Translations under genes and position numbers: made by a program
DNA from: Triticum aestivum
Taxonomy: Eukaryota > Streptophyta > Magnoliopsida > Poales > Poaceae
Assembly (NCBI RefSeq): GCF_018294505.1
Contig: NC_057813.1
Location: forward strand, 317,629,077-317,693,076
Length of the DNA: 64,000 nucleotides
Direction: 5' to 3'
The notes under the pieces: model-generated
Databases searched by the model: none
What the model saw: only the letters and a program-made list of their open reading frames with translations
What the model was told of the DNA's origin: nothing
Shown: one piece after another, positions 9,481-19,736 of the stretch
Layout of the letters: every line of letters starts with the position of its first letter
Numbering within the stretch: position 1 is the first letter of the stretch

Positions 9481-9762
9481 AGTTTCTTCGGAAACTCTTC
9501 TTCTTGTCCCTCGGGCTTGGTGTCCTCACCGTCTTGTCCGTTGGATGTGGCTGCTCCGTGGCCTTCCTCCAAGTACCCGATCATGCATAGTGTTTCCGCT
9601 TGAGGTAGTAGCCATGTCGCATGAGTAGGAAGTGATAGTTCGGAGAGGAGCGAGTTCACCTTATCTTCGATAGCCTTTGCTCGAGCTCTTGTCATGGGTC
9701 CAAGTGGTGTCGTGGGAGATGTAGATACGTCCATGGGGATGATCGTGGGATGCTCCGCATCA
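9444..9762 (-). pseudogene. Gypsy polyprotein C-terminal tail encoded inside the X2 LTR
   Basis: From the LTR start the minus-strand frame reads DAEHPTIIPMDV and then GPMTRARAKAIEDKVNSLL, the classic closing segment of grass Gypsy polyproteins, then TWLLPQAETLCMIGY and a charged region rich in Glu and Gly, with a stop at 9444. It is the best preserved of the three X tails and shows that U3 of this LTR was under coding constraint. No upstream pol is present because only the LTR remains. Confidence 0.65.
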
Positions 9763-10640
9763 CATGAGTAGGTGGTTCTCTCTCAGAAAATGTATGCTGG
9801 AAGTGTAGTCACGTTGTGATGGCTCTCTCTGATATGGAGAAGGGGGTGGAGGGGTATATATAGCCACCACACAAAATCCAACCGTTACACACATTTGACC
9901 CAACTCGGTCACACCGAATAGAAGACCTCGGTGAGACGATTTAGGTCAAAATGTGAACGTTAGGAATCTTAGTGGGACCGACTCGAACAACTCGGTGGGA
10001 CCGATGTGCTAGGGCTTAGGGCAAACATGAACTCGGTGGCACTGATTGCATCAACTCGGTAAGACCAAAGTGAAGCAATAAGGCAATAGATAAAATGTCA
10101 AGCCAACTTGGTGAGACCGATCGCTATTTTGGTGAGACCGAAATAATTGCAACAGGTAACAGAGACTTGGCAAGGCCAGCTCGATGAGACCAAGCTCCGT
10201 ATCGGTGTGACTGAACTTTTAGGGTTTCTGGCAGTGGCTATGTCATATGAACTTGATGGCGCCGGATAGAAAGAATCGGTGGGGCCGGGATGGAGTTTAG
10301 GGTTTTGACATATTTGGAATGAGAAAGTGGTTGAGGGCTTTGGAGCAATATCACTAAGCATTTTGAGCAAGCAAGCCATTAAGCAACACCTCATCCCCTT
10401 TTAATAGTATTGGCTTTCCTATATATGGACTCAATGTGATGATGGATCACTAAAATCTAAATGAAGAGTCTTGAGCTTTTGCCAATATGTGTCCTTAGCA
10501 TTTTGAGGGTTCCACATCTCTAGTCCATGCCATGCCATTCATTGAACTTTTTGAAATATTAAACTTGAATGGATATTAGTTCAATGAGCTATATGTTATT
10601 ATAAATTACAAAAACCACCCAAGGATTAGTCGCACTTTCA
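9763..10640 (-). repeat. C2: 5' part of a copia-like LTR, interrupted by X2
   Basis: The minus-strand start TGAAAGTGCG at 10640 and the following ACTAATCCTTGGGTGG match the start of the C1 right LTR (26128). It runs through the ACTCGGTSNSACCGA array and a TATA box (plus strand 'gggtatatatagcc', 9857-9870) and stops where the C1 LTR reads 'cctactcatg', at the X2 junction. The remaining 700 bases of the LTR are absent. Confidence 0.8.
9900..10295 (-). repeat. C2 U3 array of ACTCGGTGGGACCGA-type motifs
   Basis: At least ten variants of an imperfect inverted motif (TCGGTG...CACCGA) alternate with short spacers upstream of the TATA box. The same motif, in the opposite orientation, fills U3 of the C1 right LTR (26470-26880) and a leader region inside C1 (22700-23420). 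Confidence 0.85.
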
Positions 10641-11651
10641 CAAGCCCAAGCACATTGAAGGCGGGCATGGCGGCGACAAGGTCCTTCATGTCGCTGCAGC
10701 TATACAACGGGGCGTAGGCCTCAGGGATGTTCACCAGAATGCCACCGTGCAGGGCAACCAAGGCCACATCCAGCTCCTCGCATGTTAGGCCGGCAGGGCA
10801 CAACCTCACCTCGTCCTCCGAGCCCTGCTACTCCCACAGGGGCTTCGAGTGCGACTGGAGCGACGCCAAGCGCTGCGTCAGGAACTCCTTCACAATCATC
10901 GCCCCCGTCAGCTCCTCCGCCCTCATGTGCGAGTCTATCTTCTCCAGCACATGCCTCGCTCAAGGGTCGATGAGCTTGGCGGAGCCCCACTCAGGGGTGC
11001 GCACCGGCAGCACCACCGGGGCCGCCAAGAGCGAATCAGAGCCCTAGGCATCCAGGAAGACCCAGCAGTGCTGAAAGTCCTGCACCTTCTTCCTGGCCTT
11101 TAGGTGCGAGTTTTGCTCTGAACCGCGATGAAGGAGACGCATGTGGATTGCTGGTCCCAGACGTGGAATCGCAAACTGAAGTAGTGACAAAAGAGAGCCA
11201 CCGAGGGCATTATGCCCACGAAGGCCTCGTTGTAGAAGGCGAAGATGGACAGGAGGAAAATGGAGTTAGGATGGAGATGGAGGGCATGGATCTTGTAGTG
11301 CCTGAGGATGGCATAGAAGAACTCCGAGAAGGGCAGGACAAGCCCTGAGAAGATGTTGTGGAGGAAGAAGGGGTAGGCCGTCTTCGCCAAGGTGCTCTGT
11401 TCTACAGAGCCGACATAGATCAGAGTCTCGCCCCACTCGTTCCTATCGCCCACCGTCAGTGGAAGCACTGGAGTGAGATCCTCCTCCTTGGCAATGGAGG
11501 AGGCTGCGAGCACTGGCGGAAGAGATGGGGAGCTTGCGACCGAGGCCGCAAGCTTCGATTTCCTAGCGGGCGCCATTTCAGGAGTCGTCGACAACCGGCG
11601 AGGAAGACGGGGAGAGATGGCGCTATGATGGGATCTGGAGGAGCTTGTCAC
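10641..11651 (-). pseudogene. Antisense accessory ORF of element L (gypsy-type transposon protein, PF04195-like)
   Basis: The minus-strand ORF from 11651 encodes a basic, Ser/Pro-rich N-terminus (about 60 residues), then a segment reading HNIFSGLVLPFSEFFYAILR and PNSIFLLSIFAFYNEAFVGI. This spacing of hydrophobic and Phe/Tyr residues is that of the 'putative gypsy type transposon' domain (Transposase_28). The same domain is antisense in F at 44698-43934. The first frame stops at 11100; the frame near 10990-10610 continues in pieces (LTGAMIVKEFLTQRLASLQ and LCPAGLTCEELDVALVALHG) with at least three stops. The biochemical role of this family is unknown. Confidence 0.65.
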
Positions 11652-11890
11652 TGGAGAAGGGGATCAGGAGCAAGATGGGAAAGGAGCAATGATGTCCCCG
11701 TGACACGCGCCAAAATTTTGTCAGTCTGGGTAGTTGCCGAGGCGACATAGGGAAATGGGGGCGTCCACATCCCACCTTGTGACATGTGTCAAGCCTGGCC
11801 TGCAGGCGATTGGGGCCCGCGTTGCTTTGCCCTCCCCTCGCTGCCTTCGCCTTGAAGCCAGGCTGAACATGCCTTGGGCCCGGGGGCTAC

Positions 11891-12750
11891 TGTCGACATT
11901 CTGGGGTTGGGGGTACCCAGGCCCGCCTGCCTACGGGCCAACACGTGGCTCAATTGACGGCTCGGTACGGCCCGGCTACAAGGACTCGCAAACAAGACCC
12001 TCGTGAGGGCCCCCGCGTCGCAAGGCGAACGACACCTAGACCCCCCGAGGAGTAGCTTCCCGAGCCTGCCTCCTGAGGAGCGGAGATCTCTATGCAAGTA
12101 CTTCACCTCGTGAGGCGCGCGATGACATGAGCTATGACAACCAAGGTCAGGCGGGTGCCAGCGGGCGTAGTCTAGGACAGTTTCCTCTTTCATGCTAAGA
12201 AGGCAAGGATGTATGCGGGTTCCCAAGGAATCCACCAAAGGTTTCCACTCTAGTGCAACAAGACCAAGACCACGATCCCAACATGACGGATGTCATCGCC
12301 GAGCCCACCACTGCATCTCGACTAGAAGCTTTGTAGGCGAAGACCACCTTTCGTCGGGATAGGATGTACTCTTGTCCCTTTCAAATTGGCCGTTGTGGAA
12401 TCTCTTCCCGCCTAAGCTATGAGGGAAGAGGACCAAGGCCACTATAAATATAGGTTAGTCTCCACCGTAGAGAAGGGTCAATTCCTGAGCTCTCCCTAGG
12501 CAGCTCGCACTTGTACTAGTTCATACTTATCCTCCTCGCGAGGCAATCCCCCACAAAGCAGGAGTAGGGTTTTACACCGCAAGGTAGTCTAAACCTAGGT
12601 AAACGACTGTGCCCACTCTTCTCCGCGCTCGCACGAACTCGACGAGGCTAAGACATGAGGCGATGAGCTTGGGGCTGCAGCTAGGCTAGATCTTCGTACA
12701 AGCCCTAGAGTTCGAACCTTGTTTGGGTCCGCGGAGCTCCGGTTCCGACA
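11891..12750 (+). repeat. 3' LTR of element L (860 bp)
   Basis: The LTR starts TGTCGACATTCTGGGG and ends GGTTCCGACA, giving TGTCG...CGACA termini. A TATA box (CTATAAATATAG) is at 12442-12453 and the 'ggagtagggttttacacc' phrase typical of Triticeae Gypsy LTRs follows at about 12562. No 5' LTR is in the window, so no target duplication can be tested. Confidence 0.8.
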
Positions 12751-14799
12751 AAAATTATATTTACTAGCACAGTGTATGTAAACAAATGCTGAAAGGTCGA
12801 TAGAATTACGAGAAACCATTCTAGGAGCACATAACTTCCTTTCCTCGATAAGTGGAACATCCAGCATCTGGGTCCACATGCCATGCACCAAATTATGAGT
12901 GCACAACCGCAAGGAATACTAATAATGAGCCGTCAAATCTCAAAGCCAAACCTTTTCAGAGTAAGTTGGACACAGGAACAACACATCATTTCACAAATCA
13001 TAGAATCCTCTCGTAATAATTTTCCACAAAAAATACCACATGTGAAGATTGGACGGTAATGTTGCAGCAAGGCATATAACCCTTCTCCGAAACATTGACT
13101 ATAGCCGTATGGGGATGGTACTAGAAAATAATATTCTCTCCCTTCCGGTTTATGGGCCTCAATTCCAAATCTAAACCAAGCAATGAACTAGTACTACTAG
13201 ATAGTCAATGTTTACTGTTGTATCATGTACGTTCTAATTGCAGCACATGCATGTGTTAGTAGTACAATGACCACGTACGGAGTTGATGGTATGATCTGTG
13301 CAAGTTACATGTCGTAAATTTGGTCTAACATGTGGTCAAACTTAGCCTTGAAAATGCATTTTAGACCCTATATGGATTGAGGGAGTACATGTATTGGTGA
13401 GTTTTCTCTTAATCCTTGCATGCAACGTTTTCATTGAAGCTTGAAATGCATGTGAATGGGAGGGACTACTACAACCCTTCCAAAATAATTGTAGTACTAA
13501 TGGTATCATACTCCCTTCGTTCACCATCACATATTCAGTACTTTTGAGAACTATGGTAGTAAAAATTTATTCCACCACTCAACACTTATTTTGGTTAGGG
13601 AGATTTCAAGTTGAGCCATATAGACCAAAAATAGGCACCTATGTACTACTTTTGATGTGTCCCGTCAACTCGCGGAACAAGGAGAAGCTTGCTTAGTATG
13701 CCCTCTCCCCCGCCCACGGGCGCGGTGGCTCGCAGAGTCGCGGGACGAGGAAAAGCTTGCTTACTACACCTACGCCCGCTCCCTCGCCCACGCGCGCGAT
13801 GGATCGCAGGTTGAGTAGAAGATTTTACTACTCCCCCTGTTAGATGTATACTCCTCGTCCCTACATTGGTTAGAGAGATTATCATATTGTTTGAAATATA
13901 TGTCTTTTAGTAGATTTCAATATGAACTACATACTCCAAATACTGATGTATATAGGCGTATTTTAGAGTGTAGATTCACTCATTTTGCTCCGTATGTAGT
14001 CCATATGGAAACAGATGTAGTAGTACTCACTCTCCCTCGCCCCTCACCCCTCGCCCCCGTGGTGGACGTGCAACAATTTATTTGGTGTCAGATAGCCAAA
14101 ACCATATACTATAGTGCCACCATTGTTCGGCTTCCCGAAGAGGCGAAGAGACAAGCGCAAGGTTGATATTTTTGAGATGCCAAGCGCAAGGTTTATAGGG
14201 GAACGAGTAGTAGTACTAGTAGTAGTACATACTATATGAGGAAGAAGGCAACAAGAATGTTAGTTTTGCATGACAGTTTCTTCTTACAGGACCTTCTAGA
14301 ACTAGTGGACCTCATTGTTGCAATGGGAGTATCATACAAGTATGTATCACAGATGGCACGATTCAAAGTAGTGGGCCGCGGGAATAATACTCGGAGCTGC
14401 TTACTCTTAAAACCCATGAAGAAGTCTCATCAAAAGGAATAGCCACCCTCTACATGTGCTCCTATGTAAAATGAGTAAATGAGAGAAAAAGAGAAAGAGA
14501 CAAAGTAAAAAAAATCACCAGCCTTAGAGCTAGCTCTATTGTATCAGTGAATAATATTTCTACGTCATGATTGACATGGCTATATTATTAACCATGTTGT
14601 GGAGGTAGCAGCGGATTTTTATTTATTTGCGGAGATAGCAGCGGATGGATATTCAACAAGGAGTGAAATGATGGTTGCTTCCTCAGTCAAACTTAGGGAA
14701 AGGTGGGCCTCGTGATTTGACGGCTCATTAGTCATTAGTATTGCCTATACTCTTTGCCCATTTAATAACCGCGTGGTAGAGTAATTGGCTATACTCTTA
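12751..14799. other. Low-repeat intergenic stretch without a convincing gene
   Basis: No ORF above background and no recognisable protein. It holds two single ends resembling Stowaway MITE termini (GATTGAGGGAGTA near 13376-13388; ACTCCCTTCGTTC at 13510-13522) without clear partners, the two-copy duplication at 13665-13812, and a segment (12780-12970) that resembles 17750-17940 in the same orientation. Confidence 0.5.
13665..13812 (+). repeat. Two-copy tandem duplication of about 75 bp, GC-rich
   Basis: 'ctcgcggaacaaggagaagc' (13669) is followed by 'agtcgcgggacgaggaaaag' (13735); each continues with 'cttgctta..a', a run of CCC/GCCC and 'cgcggtggctcgcag' or 'cgcgatggatcgcag'. The copies are diverged and not coding in any obvious frame. 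Confidence 0.6.
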
Positions 14800-14864
14800 A
14801 TAACCATGCTCAAAGAGAAGAGCTGCACGCACCCACACACGTAGTACTCTTTGCGTCTTCGCCA

Positions 14865-15200
14865 ACCACACACGTGACACGGTGGAGCTCATTTCTGTAC
14901 GAAGATGCAGCCCACGTGATAATTTGACGTGTGTAGTAGTTACCCACTTAATGGAGGGTTGGGGACCACACATGAACGATGCCACGTTATTTATAAATAA
15001 TTTTTTTCTTCGGTGGCATGTACGCAATATAAATAGGTTAATATGGAAAGAAAAAGAAACTGCTCCACTATATACATAGCCAGGAGCCTACACGGTTGCT
15101 TGTTGGGGTTGCTCTCTTCACACTCTCTCGCACAAAACGACTGTGGCCACATATCTAGTCACACATTCGGGCGGATCACGTCCGCCAGGGGAAGGGGAGG
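14865..15200 (+). promoter_or_regulatory. Promoter-like cluster: G-boxes followed by two TATA boxes
   Basis: Two perfect CACGTG boxes (14871-14876 and 14913-14918), a GACGTG (14926-14931) and a CCACGTTA (14982-14989) precede two perfect TATAAATA boxes (14992-14999 and 15028-15035). In plants CACGTG/ACGTG cores bind bZIP and bHLH factors and typically mediate abscisic-acid or light responses. The context is plausible for a host promoter because this is the least repeat-dense part of the window. What it would drive is unclear: the downstream sequence is cut by a solo LTR at 15413. Confidence 0.4.
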
Positions 15201-15365
15201 ATGTTTTGTGTAGATGCGGTCGCCATCGGCGAAGGCGAAAACACACTGTCGGTGCGTCCCGGTCAGGGGTCCCCACCGTTCTCTCTCACAAAGCTGGTGT
15301 GGTTGCCTTCGTCCCTTCCTCACTGCCGCGATGTGGGCAGATGCCGCCTCCCGCCACCCTCCTAG
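15201..15365 (+). CDS. Short ORF (54 aa) downstream of the promoter-like cluster, doubtful
   Basis: This is the first ATG after the TATA boxes, in a purine-rich context (ggaggATGT). It gives 54 codons starting MFCVDAVAIGEGENTLSV and ending at TAG 15363. It is GC-rich compared with its flanks. I recognise no domain or signal peptide. It may be a first-exon remnant of a host gene, a small ORF in a transcript leader, or chance. A solo LTR begins 47 bases after the stop, so any further exons lie beyond 16998, where I see no match to it. Confidence 0.2.
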   Translation: MFCVDAVAIGEGENTLSVRPGQGSPPFSLTKLVWLPSSLPHCRDVGRCRLPPPS

Positions 15366-15412
15366 CTACATCCCTACATCCCTCAGGTACAACTTCCTTT
15401 ACAACCGGCTTG

Positions 15413-16992
15413 TGCTACTTCTTGAGCTTGCGTTGGTTTTTCCCTTGAAGAGGAAAGGGTGATGCAGCACAGTAGAGATAAGTATTTCCCTCAGTTAAGA
15501 ACCAAGGTATCAATCCAGTAGGAGAAGAACTCGCAATTTACCAATACCTGCACAAAGAATCAAACACTTGCACCCAATGCGATAAAGGGGTTGTCAATCC
15601 CTTCATTGTCACTTGCAAAAGTGAGATTTGATAGAGATAGATAAATAGAACTAAACAAAAGATAAAATATTTTTGGGCTTTTTGGTTTATAGATCTGAAA
15701 AATAAAAGATTGCAAAATAGTAGATCGGAAACTAATATGATGGAAAATAGACCCGGGGGCCATAGGTTTCATTAGAGGCTTCTCTCATGAAGGCAAATAA
15801 TACGGTGGGTGAACAAATTACTGTCGAGCAATTGATAGAAAAGCGCAAAGTTATGACAACATCCAAGGCAATGCTTATGCAATATAGGCATCACGCCCGT
15901 CTCAAGTAGATCGAAATGATTCTGCATCTACTACTATTACTCCACACATCGACCGACTCCTGCCTGCATCTAGAGTATTAAGTTCATAAGAACATAGTAA
16001 CGCATTAAGTAAGATGACATGATGTAGAGGAATTAACTCAAGCAATATGATGAAAACCCCATCATTTTATCCTTGAGGGCAAAAATGCAATACGTGTCTC
16101 GCTACCCCTACTTTGTCACTAGGTGAAATCACACAAGATTGAACCCAAAGCTAAGCACCTCTCCCATTGCAAGAAATACCAATCTAGATGGCCAAACCAA
16201 ACCGATAATTCAAAGAGGAATACAAAAATATGAAATCATGCATATAAGAATTCAGAGAAGATTCAAATAATATTCATTAATAAGCTGATCATAAATCAAC
16301 AATTCATCGGATCTCGACAAACAGATCGCAAAAGAAGATTCCATCGGATAGATCTCCAAGAACATCAAGGAGAACATGGTATTGAGAATTAAAAAGAGAG
16401 AAGAAGCCATCTATCTACTAGCTATGGACCCATAGGTCTGAGGTGGACTACTCACGCTTCATCGAAAGGGCAATAGAGTTGGTGTAGATGCCCTCAGATT
16501 GAATCCCATTGTGGCAGGATGCCAGAAATGGCCCCAAGATGGGATCTCACAGGAACAGAAGGTTGCTGCAGTGGAAAAGTGTTTCCGTAGATGCTTCTGA
16601 GGGTTTTGGAATATATGTGAATATATAGGAGGAAAATCTAGGTCAGGGGGGCACCAAGGGGCCCACAAGGTAGGGGGTGCGCCCTACCCCCTTGGCGCGC
16701 CCTCCACCCTTGCCGCTGCCTCGTGGCTCTTCTGACTTGAACTCCAAGTCTCCTGGGTGTCTTCTGGTCCAAGAAAAATCATCGTAAAGTTTTATTCCTT
16801 TTGGACTCCGTTTAGTATTCCTTTTCTGCAAAACTCAAAAACAAGGAAAAACAGAAACTGGCACTGGGCTCTAGGTTAATAGGTTAGTCCCAAAAATAAT
16901 ATAAAATAGCATATTAATGCATAAAAATCTAAAACATATAATACAATAACATGGAACAATAAAAAAATTATAGATACGTTGGAGACGTATCA
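15413..16992 (-). repeat. S2: solo Athila-type LTR with perfect 5-bp target duplication
   Basis: This minus-strand LTR of 1580 bases has the same termini as the S1 LTR (plus strand TGCTAC... to ...GACGTATCA). GCTTG at 15408-15412 is repeated exactly at 16993-16997, so the element inserted here and later lost one LTR and its interior by recombination between its LTRs. The U3 TATA region is near 16610-16630. The LTR is diverged from S1, with many substitutions and small indels. The copy also fixes the LTR boundaries used for S1 and S3. Confidence 0.92.
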
Positions 16993-17320
16993 GCTTGCAC
17001 CACTGCCTTAGCTGCCCACATCGCTACATGTGGATATTACTCTACTTCTTTGCCCCGCACGTACCTCTACTGGCTTCTACTATATTTGTGATGAGTTTAT
17101 ATCTCATCAACTAGTGCCACTAGTCTTATTCTAATCACACTTCTTCAACTTCTTTGCGACACGGATGCTTAGCTCGATTATAGTGAAACTACACAAAATG
17201 ATCCAATGGTCAAAGGGTTGCAAACTTTATTCGTTCGAAAGGTTCAACCTCGCCAGCAAATTAAATCATGGTTAGGGCTTAGGATTCAAGCCCTAGGAAC
17301 TGCATGGATCATTTTTTCTT

Positions 17321-17426
17321 TAGTTGTCTCTGTTCCAAAATTAGTGTCTCAACTTTAGTACAACTTTGTACTAAAGTTAGAAAAGTTGGCATGAAGTTGA
17401 GACACTTAGTTTGGAACGGAGGGAGT
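17321..17426. mobile_element. Stowaway-type MITE (about 106 bp)
   Basis: The right end AACGGAGGGAGTA and left end TGTCTCTGTTCC are inverted repeats, continuing inward as 'aaaattagtgtctcaactt' against 'aagttgagacacttagttt'. The flanking TA on both sides is the expected target duplication. The inner part can fold almost end to end. Left-terminal bases have drifted from the CTCCCTCC consensus. Stowaway MITEs are moved by Tc1/mariner transposases. Confidence 0.85.
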
Positions 17427-18195
17427 ACATATTGTCATGATATGTTAATCATTGAGATGCAATAGCATGCATGTTAGTCTCCTTTGGATTTGATGGAATT
17501 TTGCAACGGGGCAACCTTGGACGCAAGATACATGAAACAGAAGCTGAAAGCTTCATATCAATGTACAATTTTATCTCGCTGAGAAATTACAATACTATGT
17601 ACTAAAGAGTTAGGTGTCGCACGGTTTCCAAACAATATGGTGATAGTGTGAGGTAGGCCATGTAATCACTGAGCTGCCATGTTTTCGCTGCTTTCGCACT
17701 CCTTCGCTGTAAGAGTGGAGAAAATTGTAGTTTTATCACAGAATAGAAGAATGAAAAAGAGTGGAGATGCTCTACCTCCTTTCGCCGAAACATGGGACAT
17801 CCAACATTCGGTGCACGTGTCATGCACCAAAGTAAAGTGTACAGTACAACTGAGACTCAACACGGTCGTACCACCTTAGTAATAATGACCAATGAGCCGA
17901 AAAAACACATAGACCCAACAGTAAGTTGGACCGATGAAGCAACCATCACTCTTCGTTGAATCCGCTTCTACCTTCAACGTGAGCACCAGAAAGAGGTCGC
18001 GTCCGCTCTGCCCAGGCATGAATGCGGCGCCGATTTTCTAGAGCGGTGCTAACTGTTTCGCGCGGGAAGCGCAAGCGGGCAATGGAGGGGGTTTGGGTGG
18101 GCCATGATGGTCAGGAGCGAGCATGGCATCTATGTGGACTGGATGCTAGGAAACGAGAGGATGCACCGACTCTCGCGGCTAAATACTAGTACTAC

Positions 18196-18276
18196 TACTC
18201 TGTCTCATGATGTAAGGCATTTTTACAAGCTAGTTTAGCTTGCAAAAATGTCTTACATTATGGGATGGAGGGAGTA
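18196..18276. mobile_element. Stowaway-type MITE (81 bp hairpin)
   Basis: It runs from TACTCTGTCTCATGATGTAA to GATGGAGGGAGTA with TA at both ends. The arms 'atgatgtaaggcatttttac...gctagt' and 'agcttgcaaaaatgtcttac' pair to form one long hairpin. Length and ends fit the shortest Stowaway families of Triticeae. Confidence 0.88.
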
Positions 18277-18341
18277 GTACACACTATATCTGTGTAGGTC
18301 GATGTTTTGCTCTCCCTAACACAGAGACTCTATTAAAGAAA

Positions 18342-18374
18342 ACACACACGTGCGCGCGCGCACATGCATACACA
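18342..18374. other. 33-base perfect alternating purine-pyrimidine tract
   Basis: ACACACACGTGCGCGCGCGC and the next 13 bases alternate purine and pyrimidine without exception. The CG/CA core is the sort of sequence that can adopt left-handed Z-DNA under negative supercoiling. It lies about 65 bases right of the second MITE. Confidence 0.8.
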
Positions 18375-18871
18375 AGTTCATAGAATAGGAATATCGTGAG
18401 CGTGGGAAACCACAGGAAGTGAGGTAAATGGAGTACATACAAGAAGAGAAGAGGTACATGCTCGTCCATCAGAGACATGGTTGCTGCCTCGCGCTATAGC
18501 CCTGCCGACCACAGCACAACGACCGGATCTGCCTCTCTTGTCCTTGCGCTGGCGGTCAACCGCTATATCTGCAGCCACGGGATATGACACACGTGGCTAC
18601 TAGATTTGGAGCATTCCGGCCATCGACAACAGCGCCTTGCCATGGATTGTTCGGGTACTAGGTCGCACAACAATGGCAATGCCTCCACACCGCATGCAAG
18701 TACTGAATCCACCTCTAGCCGCTCGGATCTATCCCGTCGGTGGTTCACCGACAAAGACACTCCAGCCACCGTCCGAGCACGGCCCTGGCCCAGCGGCTAC
18801 TCGGTTCACCGTCGCCGCTCATAAAGTCCGATGGCTGCCCGCGACAGGTCGTGCGTCCCGTTTTGACCATG

Positions 18872-19652
18872 CTCCATTTGTGAGAGAGCCATCAGAACGT
18901 GCCTACACTTCCACCATACATTTTCTGCGAGAAAACCACCTACTCATGTTTTCAGATCAAGACATTCCAATCCTACCACAAGAATCTTGATTTCTAGACT
19001 TCCTAAAGTTGCTTTCCACTCAAATCATCTCTCCACCATATCCAAATCTATGAGAGAGAGTTGAGTGTTGGGGAGACTATCATTTGAAGCACAAGTTGAA
19101 GGAGTTCATCATCAACACACCATCTATTACCTTTTGGAGAGTGGTGTCTTCCAGATTGGTTAGGTGTCGCTTGGGAGCCTCCGTCAAGATGTGGAGTTGA
19201 ACCAAGAAGTTTGTAATGGCAAGGGGATCGCCTACTTTGTGAAGATCTACTCGAGTGAGGCAAGTCCTTCGTGGGAGATGGCCATGGTGGGTTATACAAG
19301 GTTTCTTCTTCGTGGACGCTTCATGGGTGGAGCCCTCCATGGACTCGCGCAACCGTTACCCTTCGTGGGTTGAAGTATCCATCAACGTGGACGTAAGATA
19401 GCACCACCTATCGGAACCACGCCAAAAATCTCTATGTCTACATTGCATTTGTCTTCTCCAAACCCTTCCATTTACCTTCATATGCAATGTTTTTCTTTCT
19501 GCTGCTACACTCTTAGAATTGCATGTGTAGGTTGATTTCTTGACTTCTGCTAATTGCTAAAATCTACCCACAACTAAAATTGGGAAAAGGCTAGTTTATT
19601 ATTTGGTCAAGTAGTCTAATCAACCCCCTCTAGACATACTTTCAATCATACA
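18872..19652 (+). repeat. Truncated 5' LTR of C1 (781 bp, 3' half only)
   Basis: It aligns without large gaps to 26926-27709 of the right LTR, starting at 'ctccatttgtgagagagcc'. The first roughly 800 bases, including the motif array and TATA box, are missing. Sequence to the left is unrelated, so a deletion removed the LTR start and any target duplication. Confidence 0.88.
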
Positions 19653-19654
19653 AG

Positions 19655-19666
19655 TGGTATCAAAGC
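19655..19666 (+). other. Primer-binding site of C1 (initiator tRNA-Met type)
   Basis: TGGTATCAAAGC begins two bases after the LTR end. The copia consensus is TGGTATCAGAGC, complementary to the 3' end of initiator tRNA-Met; one base differs. Confidence 0.85.
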
Positions 19667-19736
19667 TTTGGTCACCATTTGCCTTGATTTTCATAGCTTT
19701 GGCGATCACAGCCTTGGTTTCACAACCTAGGAGAGT

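Larger units (their letters stand above)
8648..9762 (-). repeat. X2: minus-strand LTR related to X1 (1115 bp, 3' end clipped)
   Basis: On the minus strand it starts TGATGCGGAGCATCCCACG at 9762 and ends ...GGTTCTAC at 8648, lacking the last bases (CCTACATCA) present in X1. It has the polyprotein tail near its start, a GGACGTCCGG array in U3 and a TATA box (CTATAAATAG on the minus strand, about 9031-9040). Its U3 interrupts copia-like LTR C2 at 9763, so X2 inserted into C2. No internal X2 sequence remains, so it is a solo or deleted LTR. Confidence 0.75.
10641..12750 (+). mobile_element. L: 3' end of a Gypsy element (antisense accessory gene plus 3' LTR)
   Basis: The plus-strand LTR at 11891-12750 is preceded by a purine-rich tract (CCCGGGGGCTAC, 11879-11890), the same form as the tract before the F 3' LTR. 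To its left lies an accessory gene in antisense (11651 to 10641), the arrangement also seen in F. The gag-pol part is missing because the C2 LTR cuts it off at 10640. Confidence 0.7.
16998..18871. other. Low-repeat stretch with two MITEs, no convincing gene
   Basis: Apart from the MITEs at 17321 and 18196 and the alternating purine-pyrimidine tract at 18342, I find no recognisable repeat or protein. Short ORFs (for example 18606-18824 and 18637-18990) have no known motif and run into the C1 LTR. The segment 17750-17940 resembles 12780-12970. Confidence 0.45.

Noticed and set aside
9213..9628. Plus-strand ORFs rich in Arg, Gly and Val
   Set aside because: They run through the GGACGTCCGG array and the antisense of the polyprotein tail. 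The repeats lack stop codons by composition.
10721..11103. Several overlapping ORFs on both strands at 10721-11103
   Set aside because: GC-rich third positions of the decayed antisense gene of element L keep other frames open. Only the minus-strand frame with LTGAMIVKEFLTQRLASLQ has family similarity.
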